Under the pieces are notes generated by a model, which did no database searches, was not told the DNA's origin, and saw only the letters and a list, made by a program, of their open reading frames with translations. A stretch of 8,365 nucleotides of DNA from Methanobacterium sp. GTDB lineage: Archaea; Methanobacteriota; Methanobacteria; Methanobacteriales; Methanobacteriaceae. Shown one piece after another: positions 1 to 6,231 of this stretch. Location: positions 1 to 8,365 of the forward strand of contig PLTK01000006.1 in the NCBI GenBank assembly GCA_003164415.1, read 5' to 3'. The position numbers and the translations under genes were made by a program. Position 1 is the first letter of the stretch, and each line of letters begins with the position of its first letter.

Positions 1-372
1 AAATGCAAAATAACTGCAAGGGCCAAGGTAAACCCAACAGAAGACCGAGATAAGGTTATTAATGCCATATCTAACATTTTTAAATTTGATGAGCTTGAAA
101 TTGGAGAAGGATATGTAAGTGTGACAGGTGAAAATGAATCACTTTTAGATCTACGTGAATCCCTTAAAATCAGGAAAATACGTGATACAGCCCAAAGAAT
201 ATTTATAAATGGTACAGATGGAAATAAAATTAGCTTTTCATTGAGTAAACAAGCTGCACTTGTATCAACACCAAACTTTGTTGACAAGGGTATGTCAATC
301 CTGGGAGAAATCGATGTTACCATTGAAACTGATGATGTTGAAGGTTTCATAAACTGTATGACAGACAAATAA
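1..372 (+). CDS. UPF0201 family protein, 5' end cut off by window
   Basis: The frame is open from base 1 (K-C-K-I-T-A-R-A...) to TAA at 370-372, giving 123 visible codons. The true start lies just outside the window; family members begin with a similar short strand, so probably only a few codons are missing. The GTG at 121 is internal and not a start, because family-like sequence continues upstream of it. Recognisable family features are an N-terminal strand leading to VNPTEDRDKV, a central LRESLKIRKIRDTAQRIF helix, and ISFSLSKQAAL followed by LGEIDVTIE. This is the archaeal UPF0201 family, which as I recall has an L5-like fold and suspected RNA binding; no precise biochemical role is established to my knowledge. 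The gene is convergent with dph6. Family assignment is fairly sure; function is open. Confidence 0.82.
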   Translation, partial: KCKITARAKVNPTEDRDKVINAISNIFKFDELEIGEGYVSVTGENESLLDLRESLKIRKIRDTAQRIFINGTDGNKISFSLSKQAALVSTPNFVDKGMSILGEIDVTIETDDVEGFINCMTDK

Positions 373-437
373 TTGGATTGTAAATATTAATTTATAATAA
401 AAAATATAAATTTTTTAAGAAATCCCAATTTTTTTTA
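371..437. terminator. Putative bidirectional terminator between convergent genes
   Basis: A perfect A/T inverted repeat lies at 399-405 and 410-416 (AAAAAAT / ATTTTTT, 4-nt loop). It is flanked by a second pair, AATTGGATT at 371-379 and AATCCCAATT at 421-430, which pairs with one bulged base. A run of eight T follows at 429-436 on the + strand, suited to ending the UPF0201 transcript. The A-run at 399-404 reads as a T-run for the opposite dph6 transcript. Archaeal termination depends mainly on T-tracts, so the hairpin itself may be incidental. Confidence 0.5.
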
Positions 438-444
438 TATCAAA

Positions 445-1125
445 TCACTTTTTTTCAAGTTCAGCTTTGGTTATTAAAAGGTAACCGTTGTCTCTGTCCC
501 AAACATTTGATGATTCAAGAATTTTTATATGTTTCTTAAAAATTGGACAGTCAAGTACCAAAGTTTCTGCTTCACCGCCTTCAAATGCCATGTGCATTCC
601 ATATTTACTGTGTAAGGTAATTATTTCATCCAACAATTTAATGTCTATTTTTCTTCCTAACCATGATTCATCAAGACCCTCTGCAGATACACTAGTTATT
701 ATAACTTCAAATCCTAAATTAATAATCTCTTCCATATACTCTTTGGGATCAAGATGCCAAAGAGGTGCTTTAGATACAAGTCCTATATCAGTACATAGCT
801 GGTCAATTCTAGATTTTTGGTACTCCGATGCAAGTGCACCGGCAAATATGGCTTCAACACCTTTATTTTTCAAGTCTTTTAAAACAGCCTTTAAATCATC
901 AAGCTCCTCTTCTTTTACACCATTTGTTTTTGCTTTGATGAGTGGAATTCTCATGGCTTCAGATGAAAGTTCTGTGATGTGTATGTTTGGTACATGGAAC
1001 ATGTATGATTCAGGGTTGTCTGATATCATAGAAACTAAATATTCAACATTATAACCTTCTTCAATGGCTTTATAAATTGCCATTGTACTATCTTTACCGC
1101 CTGAAAAGAGCACTGCTGCATTCAT
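445..1125 (-). CDS. dph6: Diphthine--ammonia ligase (diphthamide synthetase Dph6)
   Basis: This 226-aa protein is predicted to carry out the last step of diphthamide synthesis: ATP-dependent amidation of diphthine on the modified histidine of elongation factor 2 in the cytoplasm. Visible motifs are the PP-loop SGGKDS at residues 8-13, a GALASEYQKSR segment at 96-106, PLW at 121-123 and the family signature EGGEAETL at 182-189. Length fits archaeal single-domain members; the eukaryotic C-terminal extensions are absent. An ATG at 1146 in the same frame would add seven residues (MIKGVNL). I prefer the ATG at 1125 because AAAGGTG lies 8 nt upstream (1140-1134) and the protein then begins MNAAVLFSGGKDS, as relatives do. 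The gene follows the surface-protein cluster on the same strand but seems functionally unrelated and has its own possible promoter. Confidence 0.93.
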   Translation of the reverse strand: MNAAVLFSGGKDSTMAIYKAIEEGYNVEYLVSMISDNPESYMFHVPNIHITELSSEAMRIPLIKAKTNGVKEEELDDLKAVLKDLKNKGVEAIFAGALASEYQKSRIDQLCTDIGLVSKAPLWHLDPKEYMEEIINLGFEVIITSVSAEGLDESWLGRKIDIKLLDEIITLHSKYGMHMAFEGGEAETLVLDCPIFKKHIKILESSNVWDRDNGYLLITKAELEKK

Positions 1126-1133
1126 TAAATTTA

Positions 1134-1140
1134 CACCTTT
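1134..1140 (-). promoter_or_regulatory. Ribosome binding site that fixes the dph6 start
   Basis: AAAGGTG on the minus strand sits 8 nt before the ATG at 1125 and matches part of GGAGGTGATC. It lies downstream of the alternative ATG at 1146, so it can only serve the shorter form. Confidence 0.7.
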
Positions 1141-1166
1141 GATCATTATTTTAATATTAATATTTT

Positions 1167-1200
1167 TTTGATTAAATTTGATTAAAAATAAAATATATTT
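1167..1200 (-). promoter_or_regulatory. Possible dph6 promoter with tandem 10-bp repeat
   Basis: Reading the minus strand, AAATATATTT (1200-1191) is a TATA-like box just beyond the stop codon of the preceding gene. Spacing predicts a transcription start near 1170 and a leader of about 45 nt. Two perfect tandem copies of TTTGATTAAA (plus-strand reading) occupy 1167-1176 and 1177-1186, between the box and the leader. The T-rich minus-strand stretch here could also end the upstream cluster transcript. In DNA this AT-rich the TATA call is only moderately convincing. Confidence 0.35.
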
Positions 1201-1201
1201 C

Positions 1202-2005
1202 CTATTTTCTAAATTCTGTTATCTTTCTTCTTACCCTTTGTAATACACTTAGGATACTGTCTATAAACATTCCAGAAAGTCCTGTTAACACACCAATAAA
1301 TCCACAGAAAAGTATTATGTTGGATTTGTTAGGCATTATACTGGATATTTCTTGAAGATTATTAACTGATGGACCAGATACATTGGTTATTACAACTTCT
1401 TCCTGTGGAATTTGTGCCAATATCTGAGCATACGTAGATGATTGTACTGCCATTGTAACATTCACAACACTGTAACTTATACTCATACCACTAATATACA
1501 TCATCCATGTTTGAAGATTGTTTATAGTATCTACTGGGTCGGTATTATTTTTTATCTCTAGTATCATTGTATCATTTGTTGGCATTTCAACAGAAGTCAC
1601 ATTACTATCTTGTTCAGGTATCTTTGTAATGAAATAACTTTGTGAACTGTTTGTCATGGGATCTGTTTTAATTGTTATGCCATTACTTTGAATACTCTGA
1701 ACCCCATTAATTTTACTAATATTTTGAATAAAATCAGATACATTGACATCTGTTGAAACATTCATACTTACCATATCTGTGCCAGACGATGTACCAGTTA
1801 TGATTGAACTTGCAATAACTGGAATATCATCAAAAGCTGGAGCTATAAAAAATGCACCACCTACTGCTCCAACAGTAAATCCTAGAAATATTACAAATAA
1901 TATGTTTCTTTTCCCAATTAAGGGTGTTAAAAGAGCTGCTGAAAATATAAAGACTAATAGGAATATGAATAGTCCTATCATCAATATAACTGTTAATGTA
2001 TCCAT
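1202..2005 (-). CDS. Three-helix membrane protein of unknown function, last gene of surface cluster
   Basis: This 267-aa protein matches no family I can name. Helices are predicted at about 5-28, 34-57 and 229-253. Between helices 2 and 3 is a loop of about 170 residues, rich in N-X-S/T sequons (about ten, for example at N82, N88, N95), which must be extracytoplasmic. The chain ends in a basic cytoplasmic tail (RVRRKITEFRK, 257-267). Residues 85-115 (a helix, GVQSIQSNGI, then a strand) and 140-187 could be small alpha/beta modules. ATG at 2005 is the only sensible start; the upstream AGATCAGAG is a weak ribosome site. The gene lies 73 nt after the PepSY-like gene, a wider gap than elsewhere in the cluster. 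It could be a membrane anchor or assembly partner for the pilin-like proteins, but this rests on position alone. Confidence 0.85.
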   Translation of the reverse strand: MDTLTVILMIGLFIFLLVFIFSAALLTPLIGKRNILFVIFLGFTVGAVGGAFFIAPAFDDIPVIASSIITGTSSGTDMVSMNVSTDVNVSDFIQNISKINGVQSIQSNGITIKTDPMTNSSQSYFITKIPEQDSNVTSVEMPTNDTMILEIKNNTDPVDTINNLQTWMMYISGMSISYSVVNVTMAVQSSTYAQILAQIPQEEVVITNVSGPSVNNLQEISSIMPNKSNIILFCGFIGVLTGLSGMFIDSILSVLQRVRRKITEFRK

Positions 2006-2042
2006 GTTTTAATCTCTGATCTTATTGCTAATAAACACTTGT

Positions 2043-2069
2043 CAAATAAAAATATTTGAAATATAAAAA
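2043..2069 (-). promoter_or_regulatory. Possible promoter of the three-helix membrane protein gene
   Basis: The minus strand shows ATTTTTATAT (2070-2061), a TATA-like sequence that would start RNA near 2035-2040 and leave a leader of about 35 nt. A perfect 6-bp inverted repeat with 4-nt loop (CAAATA / TATTTG, 2043-2058) lies just downstream, overlapping the region between box and start. Either could be chance in AT-rich DNA. Confidence 0.3.
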
Positions 2070-2078
2070 TAAGTTTTA

Positions 2079-2501
2079 TTAATTTATCTGAATAATTGCA
2101 CCAGAATCATCTATATAAACTGTTTTTGATGTACTGTTTAGAGTTATAGGAACAGCCCAAGCAGAATATATTGTTCCATTAATATTAAGATTATTTTGAT
2201 ATGTTGGAGTACCAATGGTGTAGTTTGGAAAGGCGTTCAGTGCTATATTTTTAGCTTGATCCGCTGTCAATGTAAAGTTTCCACTGGTGGTTGAATTATT
2301 TGATGTTGAATTATTAACTGCTGGTATAGAATATGGTATGGGAGTTGCAGGAGTGAGAGATACTTGATTTGATTGTAAACTCGGTTCTGGAGTTCCATAA
2401 AATGGTATAAAATATGCATAGAGAATTATCATTAAAACAACAATACCAATACCTATTAATGCTTTTTTTTCCCAACCATCTTCCAAGTCCATAATTACCA
2501 T
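2079..2501 (-). CDS. Membrane-anchored PepSY-like domain protein
   Basis: This 140-aa protein has a short cytoplasmic N-terminus, one transmembrane helix at about 14-33, a Pro/Ser/Asn/Thr linker (36-76) with several N-glycosylation sequons, and a C-terminal domain at 77-140. The C-terminal domain resembles PepSY: LTADQAKNIALNAFP, then a strand, IYSAWAVPI, and the typical ending VYIDDSGAIIQIN. PepSY domains are known as small extracytoplasmic modules, often linked to protease inhibition or protein maturation; here the partner could be the pilin-like products next door (inference). Start codon choice is open between ATG 2501 and ATG 2492, three codons apart. Neither has a clear ribosome site, and a TATA box is placed so that transcription could begin at 2492 (leaderless). 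The gap from the upstream pilin gene is 32-41 nt. Confidence 0.85.
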   Translation of the reverse strand: MVIMDLEDGWEKKALIGIGIVVLMIILYAYFIPFYGTPEPSLQSNQVSLTPATPIPYSIPAVNNSTSNNSTTSGNFTLTADQAKNIALNAFPNYTIGTPTYQNNLNINGTIYSAWAVPITLNSTSKTVYIDDSGAIIQIN

Positions 2502-2513
2502 TTATTTATGTTG

Positions 2514-2527
2514 TATATAATTTAATC
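2514..2527 (-). promoter_or_regulatory. Possible internal promoter for the PepSY-like gene
   Basis: On the minus strand GATTAAATTATATA (2527-2514) contains a TATA box TTATATA at 2520-2514 with an A-rich upstream element. Taking the A of the ATG at 2492 as +1, the box lies at about -28 to -22, the archaeal spacing for a leaderless transcript. No Shine-Dalgarno sequence is seen here, which agrees. Confidence 0.4.
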
Positions 2528-2533
2528 GGAAAA

Positions 2534-2980
2534 TTAACTTATCTGGATCACACCATTTACATTAGTAACTTGATAACTTTTGTTATTGTTAAGGGTTGTT
2601 GTACCAATAAATTGTGTGGGGATTACATTAATAACCATATTAGTTGTACCCGTAGTAACTGTAATAACTCCCATAGTGGTACCGTTAGCTGTTGTGTTAC
2701 TTGGTGTCGCAGTAAATAAAAATGGATAAGTAGTACTGTTCATTCCAGAGTTAAGAGTTGAAAGGTTCATGATTATTGAATAGCCATTACCATTAATATA
2801 AACAGTGTTCACTGTTTCTGCTATTTTCTCACCCATTATTTTAGCTCCAGCAACATTTGAGGATTGTGTTTCAGCTTGGTTACTTCCAATTACACTGACA
2901 AGACTTCCTATTACTATGATAGCAATGAGGGTTACAAATATAAATTCTGCACTTGCTTGTCCTTTATCGTCAGATAACAT
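2534..2980 (-). CDS. Class III signal peptide (pilin-like) protein
   Basis: This 148-aa small pilin-like protein begins MLSDDKG followed by QASAEF, a class III archaeal signal peptide. Cleavage is expected between G7 and Q8 by an EppA-type prepilin peptidase. The mature protein would start Q-A-S-A-E, with Glu at +5 as in canonical type IV pilins, followed by a hydrophobic helix (13-33) that serves as membrane anchor and filament core. A helical stretch with AGAKIMGEKIAETVN (44-58) precedes a Thr/Asn-rich beta-type C-terminal part (60-148) with five N-X-S/T sequons. The ribosome site AGGA (2989-2986) overlaps the TAG stop of the upstream gene and is 5 nt from this ATG, implying translational coupling. 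It is the best candidate for a major subunit within the cluster. Confidence 0.92.
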   Translation of the reverse strand: MLSDDKGQASAEFIFVTLIAIIVIGSLVSVIGSNQAETQSSNVAGAKIMGEKIAETVNTVYINGNGYSIIMNLSTLNSGMNSTTYPFLFTATPSNTTANGTTMGVITVTTGTTNMVINVIPTQFIGTTTLNNNKSYQVTNVNGVIQIS

Positions 2981-2987
2981 AGTTTTC

Positions 2988-4076
2988 CTAATAAGTATAC
3001 GAAAGACCTAAATATGAATTATAAGCTGAGTTGGATGAAACATATAAGGGTGTACCTAATGGTGTTTGCATAACAGAGCCATTAACTGTTATGGTATGGC
3101 CTGGTGTATCAGTAAAGTATTCATGATCTATCATAGATGAGGTAGTTCCCTCATTTTCTTGAGTTGGATTCCACAATATAAATGTACTCATCCGTGTATT
3201 TGGTGCACTGTTAGAAGATGTATTAGTTTGATTTTCAAGTCTATCAAAAAATGAAAGACCATAATTGTCAGGGAAGTAATATGGTAAATAACCAAAGTCT
3301 GATTGATTTGAACCTATAAGACATTCAGCTAAATAATCCAATTTACCTGTAGATTTGTTGTCTGCAAAATGAAGATCATTGGTAACTCCATTGAAACTGA
3401 ATGATGATGTAAAATAGGGATATTTATAAATAACCGAGCTGTTTCTTCCCTTTGAGTTAACCCATATATATGGATCTTCTAACTTTTCAATTGAGATATA
3501 AGCGTTGATAGGTGGTGTACTAAAAGTTGAAGATTGATTGTTTGTGGAAGATGTCTCGTTAACTTGTACAGCGACAGATGTTAAGGTGATATTAAATCCC
3601 CAAGGATCACTTTGGACAATTCCTATATTCGAAGAGTTGAATATATTAACTTGACCTGTACCACTTTGATTTATTACATTACCGTTTATTGTTATTATTC
3701 TACCAGTTTGATTTTCAAGGACTCTGCAAGTGTTGGTAATATTTAGATTGATCATGTTGAGTGTATTAGTTTTTATATATGTTCTACTATCAGAAGGATT
3801 AACTGGTCCACCGAAAAATGGATCATTATCACCTGAGTAACTATCTATTACTGTCCTTGTTGCATTAAATGCAGCATTTCTACCTGCATCTTGAGTATCT
3901 TCGGTTATAGCTTCAACAATGTTTGAAGCAATTTCAGATGTTACATCACCCCCAATAGCAATTGAAGATATGGTATTAACTTCATTTACTATGCTGCTAA
4001 ATGACACAGCTATTATGATCACAGGTATAAAAAGTAGAAATGTTAAAGGGGTGAAAATATATCCTTTATCTTCCAT
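2988..4076 (-). CDS. Large pilin-like surface protein lacking the conserved acidic residue
   Basis: This 362-aa protein starts MEDKG and then YIFTPLTF with a hydrophobic helix at about 11-30, a pilin-type N-terminus with likely cleavage after G5. The mature N-terminus (Y-I-F-T-P-L-T) has Pro at +5 and no Glu or Asp nearby, unlike its neighbours. A likely helical region (31-80) is followed by a long extracytoplasmic part with about fourteen N-X-S/T sequons, two cysteines (C117, C252), EKLEDPYIWVNSKG (197-210) and NYGLSFFDRLENQT (271-284), ending in LGLSYTY. I do not recognise a named family. The ribosome site AGGA (4090-4087) overlaps the preceding TAG stop and lies 10 nt before this ATG; the gene gap is 12 nt. 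A rare capping or priming subunit, like GspK in type II secretion, is one reading, based on size and the absent acidic residue only. Confidence 0.88.
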   Translation of the reverse strand: MEDKGYIFTPLTFLLFIPVIIIAVSFSSIVNEVNTISSIAIGGDVTSEIASNIVEAITEDTQDAGRNAAFNATRTVIDSYSGDNDPFFGGPVNPSDSRTYIKTNTLNMINLNITNTCRVLENQTGRIITINGNVINQSGTGQVNIFNSSNIGIVQSDPWGFNITLTSVAVQVNETSSTNNQSSTFSTPPINAYISIEKLEDPYIWVNSKGRNSSVIYKYPYFTSSFSFNGVTNDLHFADNKSTGKLDYLAECLIGSNQSDFGYLPYYFPDNYGLSFFDRLENQTNTSSNSAPNTRMSTFILWNPTQENEGTTSSMIDHEYFTDTPGHTITVNGSVMQTPLGTPLYVSSNSAYNSYLGLSYTY

Positions 4077-4088
4077 GTTACCAATTTC

Positions 4089-6227
4089 CTATTGTTCATA
4101 TAATTCAAGTCTTACTGGAATAGCACTAGGTACATCTCCAGTAAATAAAGTACTGTTTCTTACTAAGCTCATATTAATATTAGTAATTCCTTTACTACTC
4201 AAATCAGTTAATAATGCAGTGACTGCATTATTTGCTGCAGTTACTGGATCTTGTGCATATCCAGTTGCCCAAACATTATCAAGGAATTTAGGATACACAA
4301 TAGCTAGCCTGGTACCCGAAAATAATATTGGATCTCCTGTATAACCATATGTTGGAGGACTAGATGAACCTGAACCAGATTCATAGGCAAGAGAAGGAGT
4401 TACACTAACTGTCAATGTGTAATTTCCAGGTTTTAGTTGGTAAGTGACTCCGGGTTGTACGTTTGTTGTCATTATTTGTGTCAAATTACTATCAAGGTCG
4501 CCTAAATTTAGGACATAAGGAATTGGTGAAGGAGGTTTGTAGAGTACTGAACTTCCTCCTGTACTGTTTTTAACAGTAACTGTAATGTTTCTGGTGTCTG
4601 AACCTGCCCCTATAAATAAAAATGCATTACCTGCATCTTGATCTATATGAAACGGTTCATTCTGGGTCTCTGTTGTTACTTTCTGGTAATTAGACATAGT
4701 ACTATTTTGATAACTGTTAAATGGAAATGTATCCCATCTAATAGGTAATCCACTAAATGTAATTGTAGAGTAGCAACTTTGAAGACCAACTAAATCAAAA
4801 TCTCCACCATTTGAATCATCCCATGTTATTATTCTAACCTCATTATGTCCTTGTTGAAGATAAGGTTGAATATTTATAATTCCCGGAACGTTACCATACC
4901 CTCCATCAGATCGTGCTGTATAGGCGCTGCCAACAGTAGGATTAAATGAGGAAAAAACAGTAATCCATTGGTTGCTTATAGCAGGTTTAACTTGAACAAC
5001 AGCACCATCCTCACCTCCAAATGCATTTACAACAGTAAAAGCATCAAAAAGTCTGTTTCCAGGAGGGTAATATAAGTCCTGAACTGTTGCAACAGCTGAT
5101 CCAACTCCTGATGATCCAGAGTTAGCATTAGGTATGTTAGTAAGTTCAAATGGTGTACTATTATCAAAATCTGTACTGTTTACAGTAGTCCAAGAAAATA
5201 CTTTAACAGTATTATTACTAGTCACCGTTCCTGTTGCTAAGTTGAAATTTGTAATAGATTTATCACTACCTATTCCTGCAATGTTTGGGAAATATGTTGT
5301 GGTGTTTGATATTCCCTGAGGAACTGGTATGCTTGTTGAATAATTACCTAAAATAGTAAACCATGGCATGTTATGAGTATTAGTTGCGTTGAATTGAATA
5401 TAAAAATTATTTGCAGCATTACTAATTAAAGTGGAAGTATTAATATTTTGCAAATAATTGTATATAGGACCTTGAGCTGAACTGTTGTACAAATATGTAA
5501 AACTTGTATTTTTAATATAATTGTTGTTATTATTTATAACAACATCTGCATTGTATGTGGTATTACCATTTACTGTGCTACTACCAAATGCAGATCCTAA
5601 TAACATTTGCGCACTGTTAACAGTTCCAGGCATAGAAAATACTATTGGTACTGCAACATTAGAATTGACATTTGTGCCACCCCAAAATTTATCACCATTT
5701 AAACCATTAGTATGCCATGGATCAAAATTCTTCAAATAATTGTGGAAATTCCATAATGTGGTTACATCAGTTGTATTTATGTTTTGGAATATAACTTGAT
5801 CCTGTTTATAATAAGCTCTGCCCATCCATCCTTCTTGAGGCCCAGAAATTACCTTAATACTGGTAGCAACATCAGTATCAGTTAAAACTCCATTACTATT
5901 CGCGACTTCATTGTCTCCCACATATAATCTATAACCAATATTACTTGGAATTAAAAGTGAAAGAGAAGTATTTAAAGTATTTTGAGCTTGAAGATGTTCA
6001 GCAGTAGAATTATTACCAGTATATGCATATTCCACTGCAGCTTCTCTAAGTGCCCCATTTTGATCCATGGTTTCTAATACACTATCTGCAAGGGTTTGTA
6101 AATGTTGATGGTTTTCTCCTTGAAAAATCGGAAGAAGTCCATATGTAACAACAGATGATGTTAAAACTATCATTACTACCAAAGCTAATGCAGCATCCAT
6201 TGTAAATATAAAACCTTTATCGTCCAT
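4089..6227 (-). CDS. Giant pilin-like protein with adhesin-like ectodomain
   Basis: This 712-aa protein starts MDDKG and then FIFTMDAALALVV, a pilin-type leader (cleavage likely after G5) and hydrophobic helix at 6-30. Asp is at mature position 6. The frame is open further upstream to 6293, but ATG 6227 is chosen: it gives the MDDKG start shared with neighbours, and AAAAGGT (6241-6235) is 7 nt away. Residues 40-90 look helical. Residues 190-490 are beta-rich and Asn-rich. The segment at 385-482 (PPGNRLFDAFTVV, then INIQPYLQQGHNEVRI and DFDLVG) recalls a jelly-roll carbohydrate-binding fold. Residues 525-610 resemble an Ig-like sandwich ending GNYTLTVSV, followed by an SGSGSSSPP linker. The chain ends IPVRLELYEQ. 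About twenty N-X-S/T sequons and only one cysteine are seen. Probably a surface adhesin or tip component; ligand unknown. Confidence 0.88.
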   Translation of the reverse strand: MDDKGFIFTMDAALALVVMIVLTSSVVTYGLLPIFQGENHQHLQTLADSVLETMDQNGALREAAVEYAYTGNNSTAEHLQAQNTLNTSLSLLIPSNIGYRLYVGDNEVANSNGVLTDTDVATSIKVISGPQEGWMGRAYYKQDQVIFQNINTTDVTTLWNFHNYLKNFDPWHTNGLNGDKFWGGTNVNSNVAVPIVFSMPGTVNSAQMLLGSAFGSSTVNGNTTYNADVVINNNNNYIKNTSFTYLYNSSAQGPIYNYLQNINTSTLISNAANNFYIQFNATNTHNMPWFTILGNYSTSIPVPQGISNTTTYFPNIAGIGSDKSITNFNLATGTVTSNNTVKVFSWTTVNSTDFDNSTPFELTNIPNANSGSSGVGSAVATVQDLYYPPGNRLFDAFTVVNAFGGEDGAVVQVKPAISNQWITVFSSFNPTVGSAYTARSDGGYGNVPGIINIQPYLQQGHNEVRIITWDDSNGGDFDLVGLQSCYSTITFSGLPIRWDTFPFNSYQNSTMSNYQKVTTETQNEPFHIDQDAGNAFLFIGAGSDTRNITVTVKNSTGGSSVLYKPPSPIPYVLNLGDLDSNLTQIMTTNVQPGVTYQLKPGNYTLTVSVTPSLAYESGSGSSSPPTYGYTGDPILFSGTRLAIVYPKFLDNVWATGYAQDPVTAANNAVTALLTDLSSKGITNINMSLVRNSTLFTGDVPSAIPVRLELYEQ

Positions 6228-6231
6228 TTTA

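Noticed and set aside
488..1054. Long open frame on the + strand opposite dph6
   Set aside because: Its translation is low-complexity Ser/Ile-rich with no family resemblance, and it is fully antisense to a gene with clear PP-loop and GGEAETL motifs.
3919..4344. Open frame on the + strand spanning two minus-strand genes
   Set aside because: It is antisense to the pilin-like genes and crosses their junction; it has no ribosome site and no recognisable motifs.
5134..5739. Two short hydrophobic open frames on the + strand
   Set aside because: They are shadows of the Asn/Thr-rich giant pilin-like gene: antisense Asn codons read as Val, Leu and Ile, giving false membrane-like sequence.
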